From NCBI RefSeq assembly GCF_001419695.1, contig NZ_LIRG01000066.1:1-63792 (forward strand): 63,792 nucleotides of DNA, given 5' to 3'. Made by a program: the position numbers and the translations under genes. This DNA is from Streptomyces prasinopilosus (GTDB lineage Bacteria; Actinomycetota; Actinomycetes; Streptomycetales; Streptomycetaceae). Below are positions 49,025 through 56,149 of the stretch, piece after piece. Below the pieces are notes generated by a model. The model made no database searches and was not told where the DNA came from. It saw only the letters and a program-made list of their open reading frames with translations. Every line of letters begins with the position of its first letter. The first letter of the stretch is position 1.

Positions 49025-49474
49025 CTAGTGGCTGCCGATCTCGCGGTTGCGACGGATCGGCGGTCGGGAGTGCAGTAGGTAGAGCAGTGCTGCGCTACTG
49101 GGGTCCGGTGAGGGTTGGTCGAGTCGGCGGCGGCCGTCCATCCAGTCCCATGCCTGATCGGCGGGGATCGGTCCGGCGCCGGTGATCTCCACCTTCTCCG
49201 ACGGGTTGTCGGTGGGCGGCAGCAGTAGCGCCGACGGCGAGACGTCGAGGGCGGCTGCGAAGACCACCAGTTCGTCTACGTGCACCTGGCGCTCGCAGCG
49301 CTCCACCTTGGAGATAGCGGACGGGGCGACTGTCCGGCCTGCGTCTCGGAGTCGGTCCGACAATGTATAGACGCTCAGGCCCCGAGCCTTCCGGATGCGT
49401 TTGATGTTGGCTGCCACGGTGGCGGCGGTAGGCCCGTACTGGACTGCGGGACGGGCGTGGCGCTGCTCGCTCAT
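49025..49474 (-). CDS. XRE-family HTH regulator 1
   Basis: The 149-residue protein has an HTH region: VAANIKRIRKARGLSVYTLS, then VAPSAISKVERCERQVHVDE and LVVFAAALDVSPSALLL. The C-terminal 50 residues are unstructured. It is a paralogue of the next gene upstream and overlaps it by four bases. Such tandem XRE genes could form the lysogeny switch, although neither has a cleavable C-terminal peptidase domain like CI. Confidence 0.8.
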   Translation of the reverse strand: MSEQRHARPAVQYGPTAATVAANIKRIRKARGLSVYTLSDRLRDAGRTVAPSAISKVERCERQVHVDELVVFAAALDVSPSALLLPPTDNPSEKVEITGAGPIPADQAWDWMDGRRRLDQPSPDPSSAALLYLLHSRPPIRRNREIGSH

Positions 49475-49785
49475 CGGCCCTCACCGCCGCTCCCGATGCG
49501 GATCTCTATCGACAGGTCCGACGGCGACAGGAGGAGCTGGGCTACCTGAACGTCGAGCGTCTTGGCCAGCGCGGCAAGGTCGTCGACGTCTACACGGCGC
49601 ATGCCCTGCTCAATGCGTGTGATGCCGGAAGCGGGTATGGGTCGCCCCACTTCGGCAAGTCGGGTGCTGAGTTGCCGCGTACTGAGCCTGCGGGCTTCGC
49701 GGATGCGCTGGACGTTGGCGGCGACGTTGCTTCCCACGGGGCCGACCTCGATGGCCCGACGACCATACTGCTGGCCGCCCATCAC
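49471..49785 (-). CDS. XRE-family HTH regulator 2
   Basis: In the 104-residue protein the HTH region reads VAANVQRIREARRLSTRQLS and IPASGITRIEQGMRRVDVDD, clearly homologous to the downstream regulator. Coupled by four-base overlaps on both sides with 49025 and 49782, forming one regulatory operon. Confidence 0.8.
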   Translation of the reverse strand: MMGGQQYGRRAIEVGPVGSNVAANVQRIREARRLSTRQLSTRLAEVGRPIPASGITRIEQGMRRVDVDDLAALAKTLDVQVAQLLLSPSDLSIEIRIGSGGEGR

Positions 49786-50015
49786 TGCTCACCGCCAGGC
49801 TGCACCTGCGCCTTTACCTGCTCCGCATCCCACGCGTCGAGCACCGCGACGTCGTACAGCACCTTCCGGCCCCGTTTGACGCCGCCGGGGATGTAGCCGA
49901 TGTGCCGCCAGTACCGCACCGTGCTCTCGGCGGTCCTGTAGCGCTCCGCCACTTCGGCGGTGGTCATGTACTTCTTGACCTGCTCATCGAGCGACGAGCG
50001 ATTTCCGTTAGCCAT
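49782..50015 (-). CDS. Small winged-helix (excisionase/MerR-like) protein
   Basis: This 77-residue protein has an HTH_17-type domain: KKYMTTAEVAERYRTAESTV, RYWRHIGYIPGGVKRGRKVL. The ARAE-like DAWDAEQVKAQ tail is typical of phage excisionase-like factors. It could be the directionality factor for the integrase or a regulator. ATG at 50015 has GGAG six bases upstream. Confidence 0.75.
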   Translation of the reverse strand: MANGNRSSLDEQVKKYMTTAEVAERYRTAESTVRYWRHIGYIPGGVKRGRKVLYDVAVLDAWDAEQVKAQVQPGGEQ

Positions 50016-50034
50016 GTTCGTCTCCAGGTGACAC

Positions 50035-50088
50035 GGAGGCCCGGCGCCTGGAACGCCGGACCTCCTTCCCGCAGTAGCTAACTGCGGG
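50035..50088. terminator. Two adjacent hairpins
   Basis: GGAGGCCCGGCG (50035-50046) with CGCCGGACCTCC (50054-50065), one mismatch, is followed by CCCGCAGT (50068-50075) with ACTGCGGG (50081-50088). They lie upstream of the 49782 gene and probably stop leftward transcripts coming from the 50151 gene. Confidence 0.6.
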
Positions 50089-50141
50089 CGCTTATCGGGG
50101 TTGTCGTCCGCCCGGCCCCCACTGTGATGTGCGCAAGGAGA

Positions 50142-50161
50142 CTCCGGCCTTCAGGTCGGAG
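50142..50161. repeat. Hairpin resembling an IS605-family end
   Basis: CTCCGGCC-TTCA-GGTCGGAG has the same stem length class and identical TTCA loop as the hairpin at the right end of the TnpB gene (51642-51663). It overlaps the stop of the 50151 gene. It could be a left end or remnant of the transposon family, or simply a terminator. Confidence 0.4.
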
Positions 50162-50357
50162 GGGAATCGCGCTTGCGGCGGGCCGGATGCTTGGCCCGCC
50201 AGTCGAGGAGTGCCTGACGCTCGAAGAGCAGGGTTCGACCGATCTTCGAAGGCTGCGGGAAGCCCTCCATGCGCTGGACGTAGGTGTATACGGACCGGCG
50301 GTCGATTCCGAGCAGGCCGGCGGCTTCGTCTGCGGTCAAGAAGTCGTCACTATTCAC
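50151..50357 (-). CDS. Small HTH_17-type DNA-binding protein
   Basis: This 68-residue protein has the excisionase/AlpA-like fold: FLTADEAAGLLGIDRRSVYT, then MEGFPQPSKIGRTLLFERQA, and a basic C-terminus (AKHPARRKRDSP). I chose GTG at 50357, since the longer frame upstream is antisense to tnpB. It is transcribed away from tnpB, whose start is 56 bases off. A second candidate for the directionality factor. Confidence 0.7.
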   Translation of the reverse strand: MNSDDFLTADEAAGLLGIDRRSVYTYVQRMEGFPQPSKIGRTLLFERQALLDWRAKHPARRKRDSPPT

Positions 50358-50412
50358 ACTCAGTACGATAGACTGTTCCTGTTCGCACTCAGTTGGATTA
50401 AGGGGGTGGGTT

Positions 50413-51570
50413 GTGCAGCTCAGGTACCAGTTCCGCTTGTATCCCACCCGTGGCCAACAGCAAGCGCTCGCCCGCACCTTCGGCTGCGCCCGCGTCGTCT
50501 ACAACGACGCCCTACGCATCCGCAAGGACGCGCACGCGGCGGGCACGCCGTTCCCGAAGTCCGGAGATCTGTCCAAGCAGCTCATCACCGAGGCGAAGCG
50601 CACACCTGAGCGTGCGTGGCTGTCGAACGCCCCGGTCGGCGTCATGCAACAGGCACTGCGCGACCTGGACCAGGCGTACCGGAACTTCTTCGACTCCCTG
50701 TCCGGAAAACGCAAGGGTCCGAAGATGAGCGAGCCCCGGTTCAAGTCCAAGCGGGACAACCGCCAGACCGCCCGCTACACCCGATCCGACTACTTCCGGG
50801 TACTCCCCGACGGCAAGCTCCGGCTGCCAAAGGTCGGCGAGGTGCGGGTGAAGTGGTCCCGCGACCTGCCATCCGACCCTTCGTCAGTCACGGTGGTGAA
50901 GGATGCGTCAGGCCGCTATTTCGCGAGCTTTGTCGTCCAGACCGACCCGTCCGAGGTGCTGCCGGAGTCGAGCGGCGAGGTCGGCATCGACCTGGGCCTG
51001 ACGCACTTCGCGGTCCTCTCGGACGGGCGAAAGGTGTCCTCACCGAAATTCCTGCGCCGCGCCGAACGCAAGCTCCGCAAGGCACAGCAGGCCCTCTCCC
51101 GGAAGAAGAAAGGCAGCAACAACCGCAAGAAGGCCGTCGCCCGCGTGGCGCGGCTGCATGCCCGCGTCGCCGACACGCGGCGGGACCACCACCACAAGCT
51201 CTCCACCCAGTTGATCCGCGAGAACCAAGCGGTGTACGTGGAGAACCTGTCGGTAAAGGGGCTCGCTCGCACCAGGCTCGCGAAGTCCGTGCACGACGCC
51301 GGCTGGGCCCGGCTCACGGCGATGCTGGAGTACAAGGCTGCCCGGTACGGCCGGACCTTCGGCAAGGTGGACCGCTTCCTGCCGTCGTCGCAGACCTGTT
51401 CAGTGTGCTTCGTCATCGACGGGCCCAAGCCCCTCAGTGTCCGGGAGTGGACGTGCGGGGCCTGTCAGACCATCCACGACCGGGACGTGAACGCGGCCCG
51501 CATCGTCTTGGCCGCCGGACGGGCGGACAAGCCAAACGCCTGCGGAGGGACCGTAAGACCAGCCGCCTAG
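50413..51570 (+). CDS. tnpB: TnpB (IS200/IS605-family RNA-guided nuclease)
   Basis: The 385-residue protein is an OrfB/TnpB nuclease, the ancestor type of Cas12. The N-terminal part reads QLRYQFRLYPTRGQQQALAR. The RuvC residues are readable: Asp in VGIDLGLTHFAVL, Glu in VYVENLSVKGLA and Asp in RDVNAARIVLAAG. The zinc finger has CSVC and CGAC (about 330-355). All key residues are intact, so it is likely active. GTG at 50413 is preceded by a Gly/purine run (AAGGGGGTGGG). No TnpA transposase gene is present, so it is not self-mobile. It is on the plus strand, against its neighbours. Confidence 0.9.
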   Translation: MQLRYQFRLYPTRGQQQALARTFGCARVVYNDALRIRKDAHAAGTPFPKSGDLSKQLITEAKRTPERAWLSNAPVGVMQQALRDLDQAYRNFFDSLSGKRKGPKMSEPRFKSKRDNRQTARYTRSDYFRVLPDGKLRLPKVGEVRVKWSRDLPSDPSSVTVVKDASGRYFASFVVQTDPSEVLPESSGEVGIDLGLTHFAVLSDGRKVSSPKFLRRAERKLRKAQQALSRKKKGSNNRKKAVARVARLHARVADTRRDHHHKLSTQLIRENQAVYVENLSVKGLARTRLAKSVHDAGWARLTAMLEYKAARYGRTFGKVDRFLPSSQTCSVCFVIDGPKPLSVREWTCGACQTIHDRDVNAARIVLAAGRADKPNACGGTVRPAA

Positions 51571-51663
51571 CGGAGGGCAGGACCCGATGAAACAGGAACT
51601 CGACTCAAGGCGAGCCGCCACGGCGGACGCCAGGGAGAGAATCTCCCGCCTTCAGGCGGGAGA
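51530..51663 (+). ncRNA. Candidate omega (guide) RNA at the 3' end of tnpB
   Basis: In this family the guide RNA comes from the 3' end of tnpB and the transposon right end. The region past the stop codon ends with the hairpin TCTCCCGCC-TTCA-GGCGGGAGA (51642-51663), a typical right-end structure. Flanking sequence after about 51663-51672 would be the guide. Exact ends cannot be set by eye. Confidence 0.5.
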
Positions 51664-51747
51664 GGACGTCAAAAGGACCGGGCGGACAAGGGGCCGAGCG
51701 CGAGGCGCTACCAGGCCCGGCCCTGCGGGAGCCACACGCAGGGAGAT

Positions 51748-51987
51748 TCAGGCGGCGAGTAAGCCAGCTTCGATGATGCCGGGCGTGGGCCCGGGTTCGA
51801 CGAGTTCGCGCGTGTCGGGGTCCCGGCGGGCTTCGGGGAGTTCGGCGAGGTCGTAGAGGACGCCGTTACGCCGCTGCGGGTTGTGGTGCCTGGTGAGTCG
51901 TCCTTCGGCTGCCCACCTGCGGATGGTGGTCGCGGGGCGGCCGGTCCAGTAGGCGGCAAGGTCTTCGGGAACGAGCTGCGGGGGCAC
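51748..51987 (-). CDS. Small winged-helix DNA-binding protein
   Basis: The 79-residue protein begins VPPQLVPEDLAAYWTGRPAT, then TIRRWAAEGRLTRHHNPQRR and VLYDLAELPEA. This is a MerR/HTH_17-like fold similar in plan to the 49782 and 50151 products. GTG at 51987 has GGGGGTGA six bases upstream. A role in early gene control is plausible. Confidence 0.68.
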   Translation of the reverse strand: MPPQLVPEDLAAYWTGRPATTIRRWAAEGRLTRHHNPQRRNGVLYDLAELPEARRDPDTRELVEPGPTPGIIEAGLLAA

Positions 51988-52110
51988 TCGATCACCCCCA
52001 GACGCACGGAAGGGCCGCTTGGTGGCGGCCCTCCAGACACAGCGAGATCGATTGGAGCACACCATACGCTCGCCGCTGATCAGATGGCAACCCCTGTTGC
52101 TGAAACAGCA

Positions 52111-52371
52111 TCACGGGGTGGACCCGGCTCCCTCTTCCTCGTCGAAGAGTGGTCGGATCAGGTGCAGGTACTCCCAGATCCAAATGCCGAGGTGTTCGGC
52201 GGCCGTGTGGTAGCCCTCAATGCGGAGGCGCCGGTTGGGCCGCCAGGTTCCTTCGGTGTGGCGGCGCAGCCAGTAGGTGCAGCGTGGTGACGGGGCGGGC
52301 GGGGACTGAGTCCAGTAGGCGGTGGCGTCATCTACGGGCGGCGGCTTGTGCCCCCATGGCGGGGCGCTCAC
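52111..52371 (-). CDS. Small hypothetical protein
   Basis: The 86-residue protein begins VSAPPWGHKPPPVDDATAYW and contains RCTYWLRRHTEGTWRP and AAEHLGIWIWEYLHLIRPLF. It is Trp-rich and probably compact. GTG at 52371 overlaps the upstream stop as GTGA. Unknown function. Confidence 0.58.
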   Translation of the reverse strand: MSAPPWGHKPPPVDDATAYWTQSPPAPSPRCTYWLRRHTEGTWRPNRRLRIEGYHTAAEHLGIWIWEYLHLIRPLFDEEEGAGSTP

Positions 52372-52838
52372 GGCGCCCATTCCTCGCCCTTGTGGTCGGG
52401 GTGCCCGGCGAACGGCTGGGCGAGCAGGCGGAGGGTGCGGCAGGGGTATGGGCCGCCCGTCAGCTCGCCGTCGCTACTGATCTCGCCGCACGTCCTGCAC
52501 ACGGTGCCGTCGACGTTGACACCATCCCATCCGGTCGCGGCCGGATGCTCGTCAACGATGGCGAGCTTTGCATCAAGGTCGACGATGACGGCCTCGGGCT
52601 GGTTTGCCTCGATGTGCAGGGCGTCCGTCTTCTCATAGATGCCGCCGCCTTCGTGCGGTTGGTGGGCGACAACATCTACTTCTCCGGCTTTGATCTCCCA
52701 GTGTGTCGGGTCGCCCCAGCCATCTTCGGGAAGCCCGTACACGTAGGCTTCGGCGCGCCACAGTCCGGGAGTGGCTGCCGCTGCAATCGCCCGCCGTTCG
52801 GCGTACCGGGCCCGCAGGAAGTCGCCGATCTCGCTCAT
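52368..52838 (-). CDS. DUF6221 family protein
   Basis: The 156-residue protein begins MSEIGDFLRARYAERRAIAA and has the family features: DTHW-like DPTHWEIKAG, HIEANQPEAVIVDLDAKLAI, CRTCGEI and the C-terminal RTLRLLAQPFAGHPDHKGEEW. DUF6221 proteins are frequent on Streptomyces mobile elements and have no known function. It overlaps both neighbours by four bases. Confidence 0.85.
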   Translation of the reverse strand: MSEIGDFLRARYAERRAIAAAATPGLWRAEAYVYGLPEDGWGDPTHWEIKAGEVDVVAHQPHEGGGIYEKTDALHIEANQPEAVIVDLDAKLAIVDEHPAATGWDGVNVDGTVCRTCGEISSDGELTGGPYPCRTLRLLAQPFAGHPDHKGEEWAP

Positions 52839-53551
52839 GCTGCCGCTCCCGTCTGGGTTGCCTGTTCGACGGTCACGGCGTCCTGCGCGGCTCGGAGTTC
52901 TCGCCACTCCCCCAGCGTCTCCCACCGCCCGCCGCAGCCTCCGCAGTGGACGCGGTGGCTGCCGGTGGATGCGGTGAGCTGCGTGCCGCACCATCCGTCG
53001 CCGACGACCGTGGGGCAGGCGCCGATCTGAACACGACCGGGCCGCTTCTCCCCGGAGGCGAGCGCCGCGCACTCGGAGTGCAGCTTGCACAGGTCGTCGA
53101 TGTCCTGCCCGACGCTCTCGTAAGACGAGCACGCCCACAGCAGGTTGTTGCCGAGGAACCCGACCAGGTGCGGCACGGCCTGGGTCGGATTCCCGCGCCA
53201 CGGGGCGACCGTCCAGCCGAGCGCCGCCCGCCACGCATCCTCGATCGCCGACAGTCGGGCCGCGATCCCGCCCGGACCAACCAGGGCGAGGACTTCGAGC
53301 CGCGGCGGGATCGGCGGCGTCTTACTGCCGGACGTCGCCCCGCCGGGACGCCGGGCACCGCGCATCAGCATGGCGGTGGTGTCGAGCTGGCGGAACAGGC
53401 CGGGGAGGTCACGGAGACGGCGGGCCGTGGCGTCCTCGCACGGCCGGCATGCGTACCGGCCGGCTTCGGCAACCCACAGCTGCCGCCCGCAGCGGGGGGT
53501 GATGCAGGTCGGCCACTCGTACTGGTCCAGGCTGGTGGGGTGGTCGTGCAC
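52835..53551 (-). CDS. Zinc-finger-rich hypothetical protein
   Basis: The 238-residue protein has an N-terminal Cys group CITPRCGRQLWVAEAGRYAC followed by CEDATARRL, a helical middle (VGFLGNNLLWACSSYESVGQ) and a C-terminal zinc module with CPTVVGDGWCGTQL and HCGGCGGRWETLGEW. Two zinc ribbons around a helical core suggest a nucleic-acid-binding protein typical of actinophage early regions. GTG at 53551 has GAGGAG upstream. Family unnamed. Confidence 0.7.
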   Translation of the reverse strand: MHDHPTSLDQYEWPTCITPRCGRQLWVAEAGRYACRPCEDATARRLRDLPGLFRQLDTTAMLMRGARRPGGATSGSKTPPIPPRLEVLALVGPGGIAARLSAIEDAWRAALGWTVAPWRGNPTQAVPHLVGFLGNNLLWACSSYESVGQDIDDLCKLHSECAALASGEKRPGRVQIGACPTVVGDGWCGTQLTASTGSHRVHCGGCGGRWETLGEWRELRAAQDAVTVEQATQTGAAA

Positions 53552-53644
53552 GGCGGGCTCCTCGTGGTGCGGGATCCAGGGTGACGCTGTGGCCAATGAT
53601 GCGGCACGCCGTTGACAACGCCGGGCCGTTGACCCGTGGCACGC

Positions 53645-53678
53645 CTGTGGGCCCGCACCAGACGGCACGGGCCCACAG
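53645..53678. terminator. Perfect 11-bp hairpin
   Basis: CTGTGGGCCCG (53645-53655) pairs with CGGGCCCACAG (53668-53678). It lies ten bases beyond the stop of the 53688 gene read leftward and separates it from the 53551 gene. Confidence 0.75.
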
Positions 53679-53687
53679 GGGGTGGGT

Positions 53688-53879
53688 TCAGCGGTGGCGA
53701 TGCCTGCCGAGGAGCAGGGTGACGGTGGCGGGGGTGACGAGGAGTATCGCGCAGCCGATCAGGAAGCGGGTCCAGCTGAGGTCGTCTCCAGCGGGCAGCA
53801 GGATCGCGGCGAACAGGCCAAGGCCCACGGCCGCACCGATCACCGAGTCGAGGAAGGCGCGCATGGTCGGGTCGGACAT
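53688..53879 (-). CDS. Small two-helix membrane protein
   Basis: The 63-residue protein begins MSDPTMRAFLDSVIGAAVGL and has two membrane helices (VIGAAVGLGLFAAILLPAG and FLIGCAILLVTPATVTLLLG), with a basic His/Arg tail. It could be a small transfer-associated or phage membrane protein. Ends at a terminator. Confidence 0.65.
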   Translation of the reverse strand: MSDPTMRAFLDSVIGAAVGLGLFAAILLPAGDDLSWTRFLIGCAILLVTPATVTLLLGRHRHR

Positions 53880-53886
53880 TGGTTCC

Positions 53887-54177
53887 TCACTTCTCCTTGT
53901 TGGTGGCCCACCGCTCCCATGCGGCGAGTCCGGCGATGGCGGCTTTCTCGATGGTGGTTTCGCGCCGTCGGGAGGCGCCTCCGGTGGGGAGCCGCCACGT
54001 CCACCCGTTCCGGCCCGTGGCGGAGGTGCCGCCGTAGGACGGCTCGACCACAACCAGCACCGCACCGCCGGACACCACATGCCAGCAGCGGGACTCCCGC
54101 CAGTCCGGGGCCTTCACCAGGGTGGCGGCGTCGACCACGGCGCGAGCACGGCGGGCCGACATGGGGCGGTGGGTCAC
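53887..54177 (-). CDS. Hypothetical protein
   Basis: The 96-residue protein begins MTHRPMSARRARAVVDAATL and reads WHVVSGGAVLVVVEPSYG, then RRETTIEKAAIAGLAAWERW. Mixed alpha/beta, basic. GTG start overlapping the upstream stop by four bases. Unknown function. Confidence 0.6.
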   Translation of the reverse strand: MTHRPMSARRARAVVDAATLVKAPDWRESRCWHVVSGGAVLVVVEPSYGGTSATGRNGWTWRLPTGGASRRRETTIEKAAIAGLAAWERWATNKEK

Positions 54178-54422
54178 GGTGCGCTCCGCATCGTCACGAG
54201 GGTGACCTTCTCGGCGAGCACGGACTCGTCGCCCGCGCGGTAGCCGGGCGGGAAGACGCTCACCGTGTACTCGCTACCGCCGGGCTCCTCGCCCAGGAGC
54301 GTCTCGCGGATCCCCGTCTTCACCTGGTCCAAGGCGTCGCGGGGAGACGTCGAGAGGACGGGCAACACGAGCGGCTCACCCTCTCGCCCCTCGAAGGTGA
54401 CGTGCACCTTCCATACGGTCAT
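54174..54422 (-). CDS. Small hypothetical protein
   Basis: The 82-residue protein (MTVWKVHVTFEGREGEPLVL; RDALDQVKTGIRETLLGEEP; YTVSVFPPGYRAGDE) is a beta-alpha-beta fold by eye. It overlaps the short upstream gene by four bases (ATGA). Unknown function. Confidence 0.6.
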   Translation of the reverse strand: MTVWKVHVTFEGREGEPLVLPVLSTSPRDALDQVKTGIRETLLGEEPGGSEYTVSVFPPGYRAGDESVLAEKVTLVTMRSAP

Positions 54423-54550
54423 GAGTCCTCGTCTCGGTCGAACCAGTAGCGGTCGTAGTGGGCGCAGGTGCGAGGGTCGTCGTCCCAGTCGTGCTGGTGG
54501 GGCTCGGACGGCGGCGGGACGTCGGGGGCGGGGGTGGCCGAGGTAGTCAC
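54419..54550 (-). CDS. Short acidic protein (43 residues)
   Basis: The 43-codon gene encodes a peptide beginning VTTSATPAPDVPPPSEPHQH and ending HYDRYWFDRDEDS. Both its ends overlap neighbours by four bases, which is the main support for it. Pro- and Asp-rich with a single Cys. Unknown function. Confidence 0.5.
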   Translation of the reverse strand: MTTSATPAPDVPPPSEPHQHDWDDDPRTCAHYDRYWFDRDEDS

Positions 54551-54714
54551 CCGGTCTCCTGGCGGGCGTTGCGGCGGTCGGCGGCTTCCTGGGCGGCCTT
54601 GCGGGTGAAGCGCGGGTCGTAGCTGAGGTGGCTGACGGTGTCGTAGACATAGAAGTCGCGCGGGCCGGACTCCTGAACGACGAAGCGCGGGGCCGATTCG
54701 GTGGGAGCGGTCAT
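54547..54714 (-). CDS. Small hypothetical protein
   Basis: The 55-residue protein begins MTAPTESAPRFVVQESGPRD and continues FYVYDTVSHLSYDPRFTRKA, then a charged helix. This short beta-hairpin-plus-helix pattern recurs in Streptomyces element proteins. The ATG follows GGAGGAGC. Unknown function. Confidence 0.58.
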   Translation of the reverse strand: MTAPTESAPRFVVQESGPRDFYVYDTVSHLSYDPRFTRKAAQEAADRRNARQETG

Positions 54715-54772
54715 CGCTCCTCCTTCCTGAACGGTTCGGTGGGCAGGCTCATCCGGTGACGAGCCCGGGGGT

Positions 54773-54799
54773 GGGAGGCGCCGGATTAGGGCGCCTCCC
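54773..54799. terminator. Perfect 10-bp hairpin
   Basis: GGGAGGCGCC (54773-54782) and GGCGCCTCCC (54790-54799) enclose seven bases. Lies between the 54845 and 54714 genes, so it ends the transcript from the right or attenuates it. Confidence 0.68.
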
Positions 54800-54844
54800 G
54801 TAGGCGATCGGGCTACGCGCCCAACTCGGGATACTGACCGGCCA

Positions 54845-55078
54845 TCAGGCGTTCTGACGGTTGTGGAGGCGGGCCAGGACGGGCGTGAACTCGGCGACCA
54901 GGCCGGCGAACTCGGTCTCGGTGGCGATGCAGTGGTGCACCGGCGTGGAGTACGGCGTGGCCGCGTCATCCGGGGTCATGTTCAGCCGCCATGACTCGAC
55001 GACGAACCGGCCGTCGCCGATGGGCTGCGCGGTGATGAAGCCGCCGGGGACCGGGGTGAAGACGGGAACCGTGGCCAT
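54845..55078 (-). CDS. Small hypothetical protein
   Basis: The 77-residue protein begins MATVPVFTPVPGGFITAQPI and contains RFVVESWRLNMTPDDAATPY and ETEFAGLVAEFTPVLARLHN. Mixed fold, soluble. AAGGAG precedes the ATG by six bases. Unknown function. Confidence 0.6.
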   Translation of the reverse strand: MATVPVFTPVPGGFITAQPIGDGRFVVESWRLNMTPDDAATPYSTPVHHCIATETEFAGLVAEFTPVLARLHNRQNA

Positions 55079-55132
55079 CTGGGACTCCTTGCGGTGGTCG
55101 GGGCGGGGGTGTGAGCGGGGGGCCTGCGGCGG

Positions 55133-55420
55133 TCAGGACGGCTCCTGGCCGTACCCGCCGCGCTCGCCGATCAGCTTGCGGACGTCCTCCACAGGCACCT
55201 CCAGGAACAGCCGGCCCTTCGTCAGCTTCGGGTCGCCGGACAGGAACAGCTCGGCCGAGTCCTCGGCGTGGTCCCAGTCGACGTCGAGGCCGGGATGGCA
55301 GAACACCTCGTCGAACAGGTCGGCGCCGGCCGGACCGAACACGGTGACCTGGTGTCCGTCGGCGAAGACGATCAGGTGGTCGCCGCCAGCGAGGACAGCA
55401 GCGTCAAGGGTGGAGGTCAT
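55133..55420 (-). CDS. Hypothetical protein
   Basis: The 95-residue protein begins MTSTLDAAVLAGGDHLIVFA and continues DGHQVTVFGPAGADLFDEVF and SAELFLSGDPKLTKGRLFLE. Beta-rich with an acidic core. Unknown function. Confidence 0.6.
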   Translation of the reverse strand: MTSTLDAAVLAGGDHLIVFADGHQVTVFGPAGADLFDEVFCHPGLDVDWDHAEDSAELFLSGDPKLTKGRLFLEVPVEDVRKLIGERGGYGQEPS

Positions 55421-55431
55421 GGCGGGGCCTT

Positions 55432-55602
55432 TCAGGCGGGGGTGAGGGAGCGGGCGCGGACGCAGGTCGCCACAGGTCGGCCGGTGCTGTCGGCGAGCTG
55501 GAAGCGGGCCGTCCCGATGATCGGGTCGTCGCAGTTCAGGCACGTGCACGGGTGGGCGTGGTGGAGGCCGTGCAGGTCGGTGAGGCTGCCGTGCCTAGCT
55601 AA
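55432..55602 (-). other. Coding-like stretch without a start, in frame after the stop of the next gene upstream
   Basis: Read leftward after the TGA of the 55603 gene, the same frame stays open for 56 codons. It spells a zinc-ribbon-like stretch (HAHPCTCLNCDDPIIG, then TARFQLADSTGRPVATCVRA). No ATG, GTG or TTG lies in this frame after the TGA. It could be expressed by a rare start (CTG), by stop read-through, or be a decayed gene. Confidence 0.3.
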
Positions 55603-55905
55603 TCAGCTCCATTCCCAGTTCTGTCCGGCGCGGGCTGCACGGTGGGCGGCGTCGGCGAGTTCGGCGGCGAGTTCTCCCCACTCCGGGCTCATGGACCGGG
55701 TGCCGGCGGCCTTCTCCATGAGGTCGCCGATGCGTCCGGCTTCGCGGGGCGGGATGAGGGCGATGTCGGCGAAGCGGCCGTCGAACAGGTAGCTGATCTC
55801 GCGCCACTCGCTGCTGGTGAGGGTGTGGGCGAGGTGCTGGCCGAGGTTGGCGATGGTGAGCGAGGACCGGCTACCGCGGACGCCGTGGCTGATGCGGATT
55901 GCCAT
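55603..55905 (-). CDS. Hypothetical protein
   Basis: The 100-residue protein begins MAIRISHGVRGSRSSLTIAN and reads SEWREISYLFDGRFADIALI, then WGELAAELADAAHRAARAGQ and ends NWEWS. Mostly helical. The ATG shows only one base between it and the stop of the upstream gene. Unknown function. Confidence 0.6.
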   Translation of the reverse strand: MAIRISHGVRGSRSSLTIANLGQHLAHTLTSSEWREISYLFDGRFADIALIPPREAGRIGDLMEKAAGTRSMSPEWGELAAELADAAHRAARAGQNWEWS

Positions 55906-55906
55906 G

Positions 55907-56125
55907 TCAGTCCTCCGCCAGGTGCTTGAACCGCTCGGGGAGTCGGGCGGCGGCGTCGATGACGGCTGCGTTGAGCCGCAGGTACTCGGAGGTCTCGTGG
56001 GTGATGCCAGCGGTGGCTTCGCGGGCCGTGTTCTCGCACAGGGCGGCTTCGGCTCGGTGGTAGGCGGCGACGGCCTGGTTCTCGTCGGCGTAGGTGCGGA
56101 TCTGCTCGGGGGTGGGCTTGGTCAT
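55907..56125 (-). CDS. Small helical protein
   Basis: The 72-residue protein begins MTKPTPEQIRTYADENQAVA and has two helices (AVAAYHRAEAALCENTAREA; LRLNAAVIDAAARLPERFKH). Soluble, no recognised family. AAGGAAA precedes the ATG. Confidence 0.58.
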   Translation of the reverse strand: MTKPTPEQIRTYADENQAVAAYHRAEAALCENTAREATAGITHETSEYLRLNAAVIDAAARLPERFKHLAED

Positions 56126-56149
56126 CGGGTTTCCTTCGGGTGAGTTGGG

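Noticed and set aside
49025-50015. Type II toxin-antitoxin pair
   Set aside because: Size and coupling are suggestive, but all three products are DNA-binding proteins and none resembles a known toxin.
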